From the NCBI GenBank assembly GCA_944322605.1, contig CALUPD010000022.1:1-34720 (forward strand): a stretch of 34,720 bases of DNA, in the 5' to 3' direction. The notes beneath the pieces are model-generated. The model did not search any database and was not told the DNA's origin. It was given only the letters and a program-made list of their open reading frames with translations. This document shows positions 1 to 8,007 of the stretch, one piece after another. The translations under genes were made by a program, and so were the position numbers. The DNA is from an uncultured Bacteroidales bacterium. GTDB taxonomy: Bacteria; Bacteroidota; Bacteroidia; Bacteroidales; UBA932. The stretch's first letter is position 1. Every line of letters begins with the position of its first letter.

Positions 1-112
1 CGTTCTTGGCCGCTATCAGTCCTGCAGCACACGCCACACTTTCCAGATGCGTAACCAATGGAAGTCCGCCACTGTCCTCATGCTTGGCCAATATGTTCCG
101 ATAATCATCCAT
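1..112 (-). CDS. cas3: Cas3 N-terminus (HD nuclease domain), cut by the window edge
   Basis: Only the first 37 residues are inside the window. They read from an ATG at 110-112, which lies 2 nt after the stop of the upstream gene, so the two are probably translationally coupled. The peptide contains LAKHEDSGG and then LVTHLESVA; this spacing resembles the start of the HD-nuclease domain of Cas3, where the first metal-binding histidine sits in a HL..VA context, and I take His22 as that residue. Family knowledge: Cas3 is the nuclease-helicase that shreds target DNA after Cascade binding in type I CRISPR systems. The HD dyad and the helicase motifs would lie outside the window, so the call rests on a short match plus its position after cas6. 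A separate HD-only Cas3'' is equally possible. Confidence 0.62.
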   Translation of the reverse strand, partial: MDDYRNILAKHEDSGGLPLVTHLESVACAAGLIAAKN

Positions 113-114
113 AA

Positions 115-678
115 CTATAAGACTGAGATACCGTCTATTTCCAGCCAGCCATACATAGGTTGGCCATTAAACCGGTTATAACCGACTAAAAAAGAATTTC
201 CCGACTTTCCAAACCGAAGTTCAAAACCTTTTTCTTCTTGAAATTCCTGTTCATTCATGACAATCACATCCTCTTCCGGCAATAAAACGTCCTCATTCCT
301 GCACAGACAGATGTGCTGTGCCATTGCAGTCTGCGCATCAGACAAATTGTCAAATGCCAGTAACAGCTCCGGATCCAGCATCACTCCCCTTAAAAGAACC
401 GACCGCGAACGTGACATTGTTTTCGATTTTGAATTGAATGTCCATCCGCGAGGGTGTATCTGTTCCTGCTGCATGTCTATAGCCGAATAACGGAGCTTGT
501 ATCTTTTAATTTTCTTTATTTCTCCGTTGCATTTCAGCATGTCTGGAAAGAGTTTTTTCTCGATTCCTTCAATTGCAGAAGGAGTCAGAAACTGCTGGCT
601 ATAGGTTTTCCCGTCACGAACGGCAGTCCATGGTTTGATAAAACCGAACTTTCCGATATATTTTACGACATATAGCAT
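115..678 (-). CDS. Cas5-like RAMP-type protein of the CRISPR operon (tentative)
   Basis: The product is 187 residues if it starts at the ATG at 676-678, 8 nt after the cas6 stop. A TTG at 688-690 would overlap cas6 by 4 nt and add four residues. I see an early beta-strand-like stretch (MLYVVKYIGKFGFIKP), then TYSQQFLTPSAIEGIEKKL near residues 26-44. The TPSA..G core resembles the segment after the first strand of Cas5 proteins, especially Cas5d (TPSAARG). A later SRSVLLRGVML stretch resembles the Cas5d segment that follows its catalytic region. Cas5 binds the 5' handle of crRNA in Cascade. The position between cas6 and cas3 fits. Against it, the C-terminal half is not recognisable to me, and I-C-like Cas5 normally occurs without Cas6. 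It could instead be an uncharacterised accessory Cas protein. Confidence 0.45.
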   Translation of the reverse strand: MLYVVKYIGKFGFIKPWTAVRDGKTYSQQFLTPSAIEGIEKKLFPDMLKCNGEIKKIKRYKLRYSAIDMQQEQIHPRGWTFNSKSKTMSRSRSVLLRGVMLDPELLLAFDNLSDAQTAMAQHICLCRNEDVLLPEEDVIVMNEQEFQEEKGFELRFGKSGNSFLVGYNRFNGQPMYGWLEIDGISVL

Positions 679-686
679 ATTAACTA

Positions 687-1355
687 TCAATAAATTGAAC
701 CAAATCCAATACCTGTAGAATTTCCGATGCCCACATTCCAGGCAAAAGCTTTTGTCTCAGGATTCCCTTCTATAATGACAGGACACATGCTTGAACGGAG
801 ATTAATACCTTTATACGTAATCAATTTCGTCTTTTTGGAAGGATAATTCCTATCAAAGCTTACTTTAAGCGTTTTGTCTTCAGACAATCCTGCTAATTCC
901 ATTTTATGCAGCAATGTGCCGGTCAACATATCATCAGATTCAGAATCCTCAAACGTATATTGGACATTATTGCTCATATCATGTGAATGCTTTTGAATAA
1001 AAACGGGACTGCCTGAATAAAATATATTTCTCGATGACAAATCCGGAGTTTCTTCTATTACTACATCTGTTATGACCATGCCTGAGAACATTTCAGGATT
1101 TTCCATGATGCTTTTCAAAACCTGTCTTAGAAGGCTGTCTTTATAAAAACTAATAAACCACTTGGATCCGTTCGGAAAATCCAACCCAGTTCCTTTCCTC
1201 GTTCCATTCTGCAACCATGAGAATGAATACAATGACATTTTGCCATGTTCATCATTGCCAGCCCCAATCCATTTATGAATGCAGCCAACTAATTTCTGCT
1301 GGTAATTGAATGGCAAGATGCCGATATTCGGCGAGGTTTTTAAATGAATTCTCAT
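687..1355 (-). CDS. cas6: CRISPR-associated endoribonuclease Cas6
   Basis: A 222-residue protein matching the Cas6 family in length and design. The N-terminus (MRIHLKTSP..ILPFNYQQKL) is the usual first strand and helix of the ferredoxin-like fold. DEHGK followed by YSFSWLQNG around residues 35-50 matches the Cas6 pattern of a histidine followed by F.FS.L.G, which makes His37 a candidate catalytic residue. The C-terminus has the diagnostic glycine-rich loop GIGNSTGIGFGS (residues 209-220). Cas6 cuts pre-crRNA within repeats to release mature guides for Cascade. The gene starts 1 nt after the stop of the upstream membrane-protein gene and is followed within 8 nt by a Cas5-like gene, so all appear to be one transcript. 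The region is AT-rich compared with the rest of the window, which fits horizontal acquisition. Confidence 0.85.
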   Translation of the reverse strand: MRIHLKTSPNIGILPFNYQQKLVGCIHKWIGAGNDEHGKMSLYSFSWLQNGTRKGTGLDFPNGSKWFISFYKDSLLRQVLKSIMENPEMFSGMVITDVVIEETPDLSSRNIFYSGSPVFIQKHSHDMSNNVQYTFEDSESDDMLTGTLLHKMELAGLSEDKTLKVSFDRNYPSKKTKLITYKGINLRSSMCPVIIEGNPETKAFAWNVGIGNSTGIGFGSIY

Positions 1356-1356
1356 A

Positions 1357-1725
1357 TTATAATTTAAATTTACTCATTATTCTCGCAACAGGTACTGTTC
1401 TTATAGAGCCATCTTCTGCCTCGTACCTGTACGTACCTATATGCCTCAAGCACTTATCTTCAGGTATCTTAATGATTTGCGCATCGTAGTATGCAGCACC
1501 TTCTTCAGGCAACAATAAAACAGCACCCAGCAGATAAGCAGCCAAGGCTTCTCCTGATTCAAAAACCTGAAATACCATTAATCCCGAAGTTTTTATGCAT
1601 TCTTTTGGTTCATCAAACAATTTTATATCATTTACCGGAGGATTACGATGCACTATAAAAGACACCATTACAGTCAATAATACACCGGATACGAGCCCGA
1701 ATAAAAAAATCAATACCTTTTTCAT
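1357..1725 (-). CDS. Small membrane-anchored hypothetical protein, first gene of the cas operon
   Basis: A 122-residue protein with an N-terminal hydrophobic segment (residues 4-25, IFLFGLVSGVLLTVMVSFIV) behind MKK, read as a signal anchor with the rest in the periplasm. The soluble part has LFDEPKECI, YYDAQIIKIP and CLRHIGTYRY, and resembles short conserved hypothetical proteins common in Bacteroides; I know no function. Its stop is 1 nt from the cas6 ATG, and the only promoter-like sequence found for the cas genes lies upstream of this gene. It may be co-transcribed cargo or a chance neighbour; nothing in its sequence suggests nucleic-acid binding. Two cysteines in the soluble part could form a disulfide. 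The coding call is solid, the function unknown. Confidence 0.8.
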   Translation of the reverse strand: MKKVLIFLFGLVSGVLLTVMVSFIVHRNPPVNDIKLFDEPKECIKTSGLMVFQVFESGEALAAYLLGAVLLLPEEGAAYYDAQIIKIPEDKCLRHIGTYRYEAEDGSIRTVPVARIMSKFKL

Positions 1726-1750
1726 TATAAAGCATTCAAATATTATTATG

Positions 1751-1782
1751 TAAATATAGGAATTTTAATCATAGTGAACAAT
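1751..1782 (-). promoter_or_regulatory. Probable promoter of the membrane protein-cas6-cas operon
   Basis: Read on the minus strand, TTG (1779-1781) is followed after 20 nt by TATATTTA (1751-1758). This matches the Bacteroidota primary sigma factor consensus TTTG-N19-21-TAnnTTTG except for the last base. Transcription would start near 1744, about 20 nt before the ATG at 1725. Confidence 0.5.
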
Positions 1783-1921
1783 ATCCTCCCCTGCCCTTTC
1801 CGGCATAAAATATGCTGTTGGCAAAGGCGTTTGCGGGATACGGACATGCGAGCCATGAAAATCAAGATTGCGCATTCCGTCAAGCATTTATAATAACATA
1901 CCAACGAAAAAGGAAAGAAGC

Positions 1922-3244
1922 ATGAAACAGATAAGCTGCCCAAAGTGCGGAAGCGTGTTCCAGGTCGATGAAGCGGACTATGCATCAATCGTATCGCAGG
2001 TAAGGAACGCCGAATTCGAAAAGGACATCGAAATGCGCCTCGACGACATGAAAAAAAGGATGCAGGCTGAAAAGACGGCTGAAAAGCTGAATGAAGAACG
2101 CAAATTCAATGAAAAACTGACCGAAAAAGACAAGGAACTCGGAAAGAAAGACAATGAGATAGCACGCCTTAACAACCTCATCGACAACATGGCCCAGGCC
2201 AAGGCACTCGAACTGAAAGCCGAGATAGCGAAAAAAGACCAGGAAATCACGGTTCTTAAAGCGGCAATAGGACGCAACGACAACGACCGGAAAATGGCCG
2301 TCATGGAAGAACAGCGCAAGGCTTCTGAAGCCATAAAGGCGAAAGACGAAAAAATCAGCGAGCTTTCCGGGAAGATAAGCCTTGAGAAAAACGAAGCCCT
2401 GCTGCGCGAAGCGAGCCTCAAAAACGAATACGAATTCAAGCTCAAACAGAAGCAGGACGAGGTCGACTACTACAAAGACCTGAAAACCAAAATGTCCACC
2501 AAAATGATAGGCGAAAGTTTGGAAATTCATTGCAGCACCGAATTCAACCGCGCAAGGCCCATGTTTCCCAATGCGTATTTCGAAAAGGACAACGACGCCT
2601 CAGGAGGAAGCAAGGGCGATTTCATATTCAGGGATTTCGACAACGGAACAGAATACGTATCCATAATGTTCGAAATGAAAAATGAAATGGACCGTACTGC
2701 CACAAAGCACAGGAACGAGGATTTCCTTAAGAAATTAGACGAGGACAGGAGGTCGAAAAACTGCGAATACGCCGTGCTTGTATCCCTGCTCGAACCTGAA
2801 AACGAGCTTTATAACGGAGGAATCGTGGACATGTCGCACCGCTATCCCAAGATGTTCGTCATACGTCCTCAATTTTTCATGTCCCTTATAATGATCCTTG
2901 TCCAGACATCCAGGAAAAGCATAGAATACAAAAGACAACTGGAAATAGCCAGAAGCCAGTCCATAGACGTGACAAACTTCGAAAGCCAGCTGAACGACTT
3001 CAAGGAAAAATTCGCGAACAATTACCGCCTCGCCAGCGAGAAATTCAAGGTTGCGATAGAAGAAATCGACAAGTCCATAAGCCATCTCCAGAAAATCAAG
3101 GACGCCCTGATCGGTTCGGAACGCAACCTGCGACTGGCAAATGACAAGGCAGACAGCCTCACCATCAAAAAGCTGACAAGGGGAAATCCCACGATGAAAG
3201 AGAAATTCGAACAGGCCCGTTCCGGTCATGAACAAGGCCAGTAA
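1922..3244 (+). CDS. DUF2130 coiled-coil protein
   Basis: A 440-residue protein beginning with a zinc-ribbon-like CPKCG (residues 5-9; no second CxxC pair seen), followed by a long charged coiled coil (about residues 20-185, rich in E, K and A heptads) and a C-terminal globular part of the DUF2130 family (about 190-440), with [24 protein letters not shown] and [16 protein letters not shown]. That acidic/lysine pattern (E..K followed by a beta strand) resembles PD-(D/E)XK nuclease cores, and DUF2130 proteins have been compared with RmuC; the nuclease link is inference. The start at 1922 is preferred over an upstream in-frame TTG at 1868 because AAGGAAAG lies at a good distance before it and CPKCG is a typical family start. 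It is monocistronic, convergent with the following gene and closed by a shared hairpin. Confidence 0.8.
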   Translation: MKQISCPKCGSVFQVDEADYASIVSQVRNAEFEKDIEMRLDDMKKRMQAEKTAEKLNEERKFNEKLTEKDKELGKKDNEIARLNNLIDNMAQAKALELKAEIAKKDQEITVLKAAIGRNDNDRKMAVMEEQRKASEAIKAKDEKISELSGKISLEKNEALLREASLKNEYEFKLKQKQDEVDYYKDLKTKMSTKMIGESLEIHCSTEFNRARPMFPNAYFEKDNDASGGSKGDFIFRDFDNGTEYVSIMFEMKNEMDRTATKHRNEDFLKKLDEDRRSKNCEYAVLVSLLEPENELYNGGIVDMSHRYPKMFVIRPQFFMSLIMILVQTSRKSIEYKRQLEIARSQSIDVTNFESQLNDFKEKFANNYRLASEKFKVAIEEIDKSISHLQKIKDALIGSERNLRLANDKADSLTIKKLTRGNPTMKEKFEQARSGHEQGQ

Positions 3245-3250
3245 TAAGAA

Positions 3251-3293
3251 AACCGCGCTCCGATATGCCTTGCACGGCTTTCGGGGCGCGGTT
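3251..3293. terminator. Bidirectional terminator hairpin between convergent genes
   Basis: Arms 3251-3263 (AACCGCGCTCCGA) and 3281-3293 pair over 13 positions with one G-U wobble. The hairpin lies between the stops of two convergent genes. T-tracts are weak on both sides. Confidence 0.65.
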
Positions 3294-3318
3294 CCTGTAT
3301 TAATTCAATCCGGACGGA

Positions 3319-4569
3319 TTAGTTGTATAACTTGACATAGAAATCGCTCCATCCTGTCGCCTGGTCGAACTTGCAGGACTTGTATATTTCCATATTTTCC
3401 TCATTAAAGAAGGCTGCGCTCACGCATATGTTGAACGACACCTTGTGTTCCCCCAATATATCGTCATGCACGTTCAATATGACAGCCTGGTCCAATTTGT
3501 CCTTGAATTCGGCAACCAATGTCATAAGTTCCGGGTGACCGGTATACACAACGCAATTGTATATGAAATCGTACATGTCACGCGTTCCCCTTATGGATTC
3601 TATCATGTCCATTTGCAAGGAATTTCTCATTGCTTCCTGATAGCCTGCCGCGTAAGTCCTTCCGAAAACGCACGGAGAATCGGTAGACGTGCTTGTCCTT
3701 TCCAGGGAATTGCCCATTTCTTCGAATATTTTCTTCGATGTTTCGAGAATGCCGTCGAAATAACGCATTTCCATCGCGCTCAACGACACTCCGCCTCCGT
3801 CGAACGGCAAAGTCACCCCGTTGAATATGTCGCCGCAATGAGCTACATAATTTTTCAGGACCTCGCGCATGTCTCCGCACCTGTCGAGAAGCTTGATGAA
3901 ATACGGATAATCGCCTCCTATGTCAGGAAGGTAGCTTGAGCAATAAACCACATAATCCACGTACCCGTTCCATTCGGCAAGGGCTTCTACGCTGCCTTGC
4001 AGGCAATTGTTAGTCAGCAGAGTCTCGATTTCCACTCCGGAGTTCCCTATCGCCAAGGCAAGGGCCGTGGAAGTCATGGATTTTTTAGTGGTACCGTCGT
4101 ACATCATGCTCTGCAATGAAGGATTGTCATTCTGCGGAGTCCATGGATTACCGTGTCCTACCGTCACCAACACGTATTTCTTGCCGGGGAACGTAGAAGC
4201 GGACCATGTTATGAATTCCGAAAGGTTGGCATGTGAAGTTATATCGTAATCAGTACCGCCGTTCCATTCTGTATCTTCATGGAACATGCCGTCCTGGGTA
4301 AAAAACCTGGTTGTCGCCTGCGTCGAATCATCAGGCTTGAAAAGCCATGTCACAGATACTTCTGTTTCAGGAAGGATCTTTTCCATAGCGTCCTTGTAAC
4401 CGTTGAAACATGCCGTATGCTCGGGATCGCCGCCGCTGCAATAAAACATCACGCAATAATCGGATGACGACATCAACGCGGCAGAAGCGCCGTCATCGTT
4501 CTTGGCGCACGAAGCATACATCAGAGACATTATCGCCAACACGCCAGTGAAAATCAATTTTCTTATCAT
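3319..4569 (-). CDS. Clostripain-like cysteine protease (peptidase C11) lipoprotein
   Basis: A 416-residue protein. From the ATG at 4569 it begins with a type II-like signal peptide (MIRKLIFTGVLAIMSLMYASC); the cysteine would be lipidated and the protein anchored in a membrane, likely facing the periplasm or surface. Clostripain-family landmarks are present: YVLVTVGHGNPW supplies the catalytic histidine and TLLTNNCLQGSVEAL the catalytic cysteine of the caspase-like fold. C11 enzymes usually cut after arginine or lysine and self-activate. A further in-frame start at 4599 is rejected because it would run through the promoter box at 4587-4594. The C-terminal part (FDGGGVSLSAMEMRYFDGIL) also matches the family. 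It is monocistronic and divergent from the MFS gene. The substrate cannot be told from sequence; host or dietary proteins are possible. Confidence 0.85.
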   Translation of the reverse strand: MIRKLIFTGVLAIMSLMYASCAKNDDGASAALMSSSDYCVMFYCSGGDPEHTACFNGYKDAMEKILPETEVSVTWLFKPDDSTQATTRFFTQDGMFHEDTEWNGGTDYDITSHANLSEFITWSASTFPGKKYVLVTVGHGNPWTPQNDNPSLQSMMYDGTTKKSMTSTALALAIGNSGVEIETLLTNNCLQGSVEALAEWNGYVDYVVYCSSYLPDIGGDYPYFIKLLDRCGDMREVLKNYVAHCGDIFNGVTLPFDGGGVSLSAMEMRYFDGILETSKKIFEEMGNSLERTSTSTDSPCVFGRTYAAGYQEAMRNSLQMDMIESIRGTRDMYDFIYNCVVYTGHPELMTLVAEFKDKLDQAVILNVHDDILGEHKVSFNICVSAAFFNEENMEIYKSCKFDQATGWSDFYVKLYN

Positions 4570-4586
4570 ATCTCGTTTTTTTGTTA

Positions 4587-4594
4587 CAAATATA
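4587..4594 (-). promoter_or_regulatory. Promoter -7 box of the clostripain-like gene
   Basis: Minus-strand TATATTTG, a perfect TAnnTTTG, lies 18 nt before the ATG at 4569. No good TTG box is seen 19-21 nt upstream. It fixes the start at 4569 rather than 4599. Confidence 0.5.
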
Positions 4595-4617
4595 CGCAAA
4601 TGAAGATTATTCGATAA

Positions 4618-4625
4618 TATATTTG
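4618..4625 (+). promoter_or_regulatory. Promoter -7 box of the MFS gene
   Basis: TATATTTG, a perfect TAnnTTTG, lies 21 nt before the ATG at 4647. It is back to back with the minus-strand box, leaving only 23 nt between the two. The -33 box is weak. Confidence 0.5.
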
Positions 4626-4646
4626 CACTGAATTATTAAAGAAAGC

Positions 4647-5837
4647 ATGCATTCGGAACTGAAATACGATCAGGGCATACCGGGCAGGACACTGCTTATG
4701 ATGTCTGCGGTATCCGGATTGACCGTGGCGAACCTGTATTACAACCAGCCTTTGATAGAAATAATCAGCCGTGAATTAGGATGCGGCGAGACGTTGGGAA
4801 ACCTCGTGACCGTAGCGACCCAGGCTGGTTACGCGGCCGGGTTGCTGCTGGTAGTACCGATGGCAGACATGTGGCCGAGGCGCAGGATCGTAACGGCGGC
4901 CATGGCGGTTGCAGCCGTAATGGCACTGGTTATTTCGTTTTCCTCAAATATATTCATCCTGCTGGCGGCCTCTCTCGGACTCGGGACATGTTCGGTAATA
5001 CCGCAGATATTCATACCCGCCGCAAGCCGTTTTTCAAAACCTGAAAACAAATCAAGAAACATAGGATATATCCTGTCAGGCATGCTGACCGGAATATTGG
5101 CCGCAAGGGCCATAAGCGGTTTTGTCGGAACCTTTGCAGGCTGGAGGGCCATGTTCATAATAGCATCAGCCCTGATAATAATCTGCATGATACTGGTGCT
5201 AAAGGCGTTGCCGCAAATGGACAGGACTTTTTCAGGCAGCTACCGTTCCCTGTTGGAAAGCGTATGGAAAATTTTCATTTCCAGCCCCAGGATAAGGGCA
5301 TGCTCTTTTCGCGGAGCATGCAGTTTCGCCTCGATGATGTCAATATGGTCCTGCATGGCATTCCACATAGCAGGAGAACCGTTTCATGCCGGAAGCAACG
5401 CAGTCGGAATCCTCGGCCTGTGCGGGGCGGTCGGCGCGGCAGCCGCAGGCGGCATCGGAAAATATGCCGCAAAGGCGGGCTTGCCGCGCATGTCGGCGAC
5501 AGGGGTCGTTCTTCAGGCAGCTGCTTGGGCATGCGCTTTCTTTTTCGCAGAGACCTACGCCGGCCTTGCAGCCGCCATAGTGATGCTGGACCTCGGAGCC
5601 CAATGCCAGCAGATAAGCAACCAGAACGAATGCCTGCAAGCCATTCCTGAAGCATCCAGCCGCGCCAATACCATATTTATGTCATCCTTGTTCGTTGCAG
5701 GAAGCATATCTACTTTCCTTTCCGCCGTCGGATGGAGATTCCTCGGATGGGACGGGGTTTGCCTTGCCGGCCTGTTATTCGCCGTAGCCCCTATTTTCGC
5801 ATTAAGGTCCGCCAGTCGCCGCCATAATTCCGATTAG
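4647..5837 (+). CDS. Major facilitator superfamily transporter
   Basis: A 396-residue, strongly hydrophobic protein with about 12 predicted membrane helices, the usual MFS size. The loop after helix 2 reads PMADMWPRRRIV, a version of MFS motif A (D..GRR) in which proline replaces the glycine. SGLTVANLYYNQPLI in helix 1 is typical of the group related to sugar-efflux and drug-efflux members of the DHA1 family. Family knowledge: these are proton-driven inner-membrane exporters; the substrate here is unknown. The gene stands alone, divergent from the protease gene, and no regulator is adjacent. The ATG at 4647 follows its promoter box closely and no better start is seen. Confidence 0.85.
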   Translation: MHSELKYDQGIPGRTLLMMSAVSGLTVANLYYNQPLIEIISRELGCGETLGNLVTVATQAGYAAGLLLVVPMADMWPRRRIVTAAMAVAAVMALVISFSSNIFILLAASLGLGTCSVIPQIFIPAASRFSKPENKSRNIGYILSGMLTGILAARAISGFVGTFAGWRAMFIIASALIIICMILVLKALPQMDRTFSGSYRSLLESVWKIFISSPRIRACSFRGACSFASMMSIWSCMAFHIAGEPFHAGSNAVGILGLCGAVGAAAAGGIGKYAAKAGLPRMSATGVVLQAAAWACAFFFAETYAGLAAAIVMLDLGAQCQQISNQNECLQAIPEASSRANTIFMSSLFVAGSISTFLSAVGWRFLGWDGVCLAGLLFAVAPIFALRSASRRHNSD

Positions 5838-5935
5838 CAGGACAAAACGCAAGGCACGTTCAACGGCCGCAAACCATGGCTGCAAGAATCAGTTTTCCGA
5901 TGCACAAACGGCATCTGATCATATAGGCATAATTG

Positions 5936-5980
5936 CCAAAAATAGTTGGCAACCTCTCTGCCTGCCCCATCTATTTTTGG
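5936..5980. repeat. Inverted repeat downstream of the MFS gene
   Basis: CCAAAAATAG (5936-5945) and CTATTTTTGG (5971-5980) are exact reverse complements around a 25-nt loop. The repeat sits in the 290-nt gap after the MFS stop and may act as a weak transcript end; it has no T-tract. The rest of the gap shows no gene. Confidence 0.4.
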
Positions 5981-6000
5981 GCAACGTTTCCATCATAAAA

Positions 6001-6019
6001 GCCCGGTACAATACCGGGC
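6001..6019 (-). terminator. Terminator of the DUF362 gene
   Basis: GCCCGGTA (6001-6008) pairs perfectly with TACCGGGC (6012-6019) around a 3-nt loop. On the minus strand it is followed by TTTTAT, so it best serves the minus-strand gene ending at 6129; it could also stop plus-strand reading from the MFS gene. Confidence 0.65.
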
Positions 6020-6128
6020 CTTATTCCAATCCAATGGGCCTTGTAAACAATATCCACCATCCAGTTTCAGGGGGCATATCGCTTCCATCCCGGAGGCTTG
6101 GCTTGAAATCACGATGCAGGCCTGATAT

Positions 6129-7274
6129 TTACCTGACGAATTTCAACTCATACGCCCTGCTCCCCAATCCTATCTTTTCAGCATGCGACAGGCACGACCT
6201 GTATTCGGTATTAGGGTTTGTATTGTCGAAATGGTCATGGTGGTCATGGAAATCAGGACGCGCCATTGCATCAGTCAATTGAGATCCCGGAAGCGGAGTC
6301 TGCTTCAGGCATGCATCCACGCATGCCTGATCCAGGGCAAGCGGATCGAACGAAGCGAACATGCCGACATCCGGTATAATAGGAGAGTCATTGCCTGAAT
6401 GGCAATCGCACGTAGGGGACACGTCGCATATAAGCGAGATATGGAAATTCGGCCTGCCATGCACCACGGCTTGCGCATATTCGGCCATACGGCAGTTCAA
6501 TTCCTTGATTGCCGCGTCCTGCGCGAAGTCTATGGCGTCGAAATTACATGCGCCTATGCATCTTCCGCATCCCACGCAGTTATCCTTGTCCACCGTCATC
6601 TTTTTCCTGGATTCATCGAATACCAGTCCTCCGTTGGCACATTCACGCATGCACCTTTTGCATCCACGGCAACGGCTTTCATCTATTACCGCCTTTCCGT
6701 TGCAATGCTGGTCCTTTTTACCGGCCCTTGAGCCGCAGCCCATGCCTATGTTCTTTATCGTGCCCCCGAATCCTGTCATTTCATGCCCCTTGAAATGGGT
6801 GAGTGAAATGAAAATGTCCGCATCCATGACAGCCCTTCCTATCCTCGCCTCCTTCACATATTCGCCATTCTCCACAGGAACAGCAATATCGTCAGTGCCT
6901 TTCAGCCCGTCTCCGATTATCACCGGGCATCCTGCCGTCAAAGGGGTGAACCCGTTTTCCCATGCGCAATACATATGTTCTATGGCATTCTTGCGGCTTC
7001 CTGGATATAGGGTATTGCAATCTGTAAGAAACGGCTTACCTCCGAGTTCCTTCACTATGTCGGCGACGGCCTTGGCGTAATTCGGCCTTAGGAAGCTCAT
7101 GTTCCCGAGTTCGCCGAAATGCATCTTTATCGCCACGAATTTTCCATCCATGTCGATTTTTCCGATTCCAGCCGCTTTGATAAGGCGTTTCAGCTTTGAA
7201 GCCGGGCCCTCGTCCGGCTTGCATCGGAAATCAGTATAGAAAACTTCCGACTTTTTAGAATTCAATCCTTCCAT
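6129..7274 (-). CDS. DUF362 protein with two [4Fe-4S] ferredoxin clusters
   Basis: The 381-residue product (from ATG 7274; a TTG at 7280 is also in frame) has an N-terminal DUF362 domain (VAIKMHFGELGNM, LTDCNTLYP, SLTHFKGHEMTGFGG) and an inserted 2x[4Fe-4S] segment in the middle (CRGCKRCMRECANGG and CVGCGRCIGACNFDA, about residues 203-250). DUF362 continues after it (DPLALDQACVDACL). Such fusions are widespread in anaerobes; the function is not established, and a cytoplasmic electron-transfer or metal-cofactor role is inference. No signal peptide is visible. A flavodoxin-like gene lies upstream on the same strand, but with a 160-nt gap and a separate promoter box, so the two are probably separate transcripts. 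Confidence 0.85.
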   Translation of the reverse strand: MEGLNSKKSEVFYTDFRCKPDEGPASKLKRLIKAAGIGKIDMDGKFVAIKMHFGELGNMSFLRPNYAKAVADIVKELGGKPFLTDCNTLYPGSRKNAIEHMYCAWENGFTPLTAGCPVIIGDGLKGTDDIAVPVENGEYVKEARIGRAVMDADIFISLTHFKGHEMTGFGGTIKNIGMGCGSRAGKKDQHCNGKAVIDESRCRGCKRCMRECANGGLVFDESRKKMTVDKDNCVGCGRCIGACNFDAIDFAQDAAIKELNCRMAEYAQAVVHGRPNFHISLICDVSPTCDCHSGNDSPIIPDVGMFASFDPLALDQACVDACLKQTPLPGSQLTDAMARPDFHDHHDHFDNTNPNTEYRSCLSHAEKIGLGSRAYELKFVR

Positions 7275-7296
7275 ATTCAATCATTCTTTATTTATG

Positions 7297-7304
7297 CAAA
7301 AATA
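7297..7304 (-). promoter_or_regulatory. Promoter -7 box of the DUF362 gene
   Basis: Minus-strand TATTTTTG matches TAnnTTTG and lies 23 nt before the ATG at 7274. No clear TTG box is found at the right distance. Confidence 0.42.
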
Positions 7305-7434
7305 ACCAAATCATCGCAATTCCGCCTGCCCGGAAGCATATTTTCAGCAAATTCCATCATAAGGCTGCACGCCGGAGGTTTCTTATCTTCGCAAGCCTTG
7401 GAATCCATGCCTTGGGAACCGCTCTTTGGGCAGA

Positions 7435-7980
7435 TCATAATCCTAACCATTTTTTTATTTCACTATCGCTCATTCCGTTCAGAAGCCTGCCTTCGCCCCA
7501 GTTTATGTCCGGATACAACCTGCGGAGCTCCCTTACGGAATTTTCGATGCCGCTGCCTCCTGACGTAGCAAAAGGAATCACGGTTTTCCCTTTCAGGTCA
7601 TGGCTTTCTATAAAAGTGTTCACTACCCTCGGAGCAAGGTTCCACCATATCGGATAACCGATATAGACAGTATCGCAAGAAGACATGTCCACGACATCGC
7701 TTACGATTTCCGGCCTGGATTTTTCATCGTTCATTTCAACCGTAGAACGGGATTTCCTGTCCGTCCAGTCCAAATCATGCGACGTATATCTGTCGACAGG
7801 CCTGATTCCATATACGTTTCCTCCAGTAAAGGCGGCTATCTTTTCCGCCGCTTTTTTTGTTGTTCCCGTAGCTGAAAAATACACGACAAGCGTTCCGCTT
7901 TCAGCTCCTGCGGAATTTTCATAGGCGAAAGTCATTGCTGCGGCGCATGCGGCCACAGTCGATAATATTGTCTTTTTCAT
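7435..7980 (-). CDS. Exported flavodoxin-like protein
   Basis: A 181-residue protein with a cleavable signal peptide (MKKTILSTVAACAAAMTFA, hydrophobic to about residue 19) and a flavodoxin fold. LVVYFSATGTTKKAAEKIA (residues 31-49) is the FMN phosphate-binding loop (S/T-x-T-G-x-T), CDTVYIGYPIWWNLAP is the second FMN loop, with the aromatic residues that flank the isoalloxazine, and PFATSGGSGIENS is the third. Flavodoxins carry one or two electrons; an exported one needs a periplasmic redox partner, which is not evident nearby. It matches the flavodoxin_4 type common in gut Bacteroidota. A well-formed promoter lies upstream. The gene is divergent from the alcohol dehydrogenase. Confidence 0.82.
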   Translation of the reverse strand: MKKTILSTVAACAAAMTFAYENSAGAESGTLVVYFSATGTTKKAAEKIAAFTGGNVYGIRPVDRYTSHDLDWTDRKSRSTVEMNDEKSRPEIVSDVVDMSSCDTVYIGYPIWWNLAPRVVNTFIESHDLKGKTVIPFATSGGSGIENSVRELRRLYPDINWGEGRLLNGMSDSEIKKWLGL

Positions 7981-8007
7981 ATGCTAAAATGTATTACTTT
8001 TGTTTTC

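Noticed and set aside
1..1921. CRISPR repeat array near the cas genes
   Set aside because: No repeated units of 28-37 nt were seen here or elsewhere in the window; the array, if present, is outside.
1985..3235. Long antisense open frames opposite the DUF2130 gene
   Set aside because: They mirror the codon bias of the sense gene and are low-complexity (F, S, L rich), as expected of shadows.
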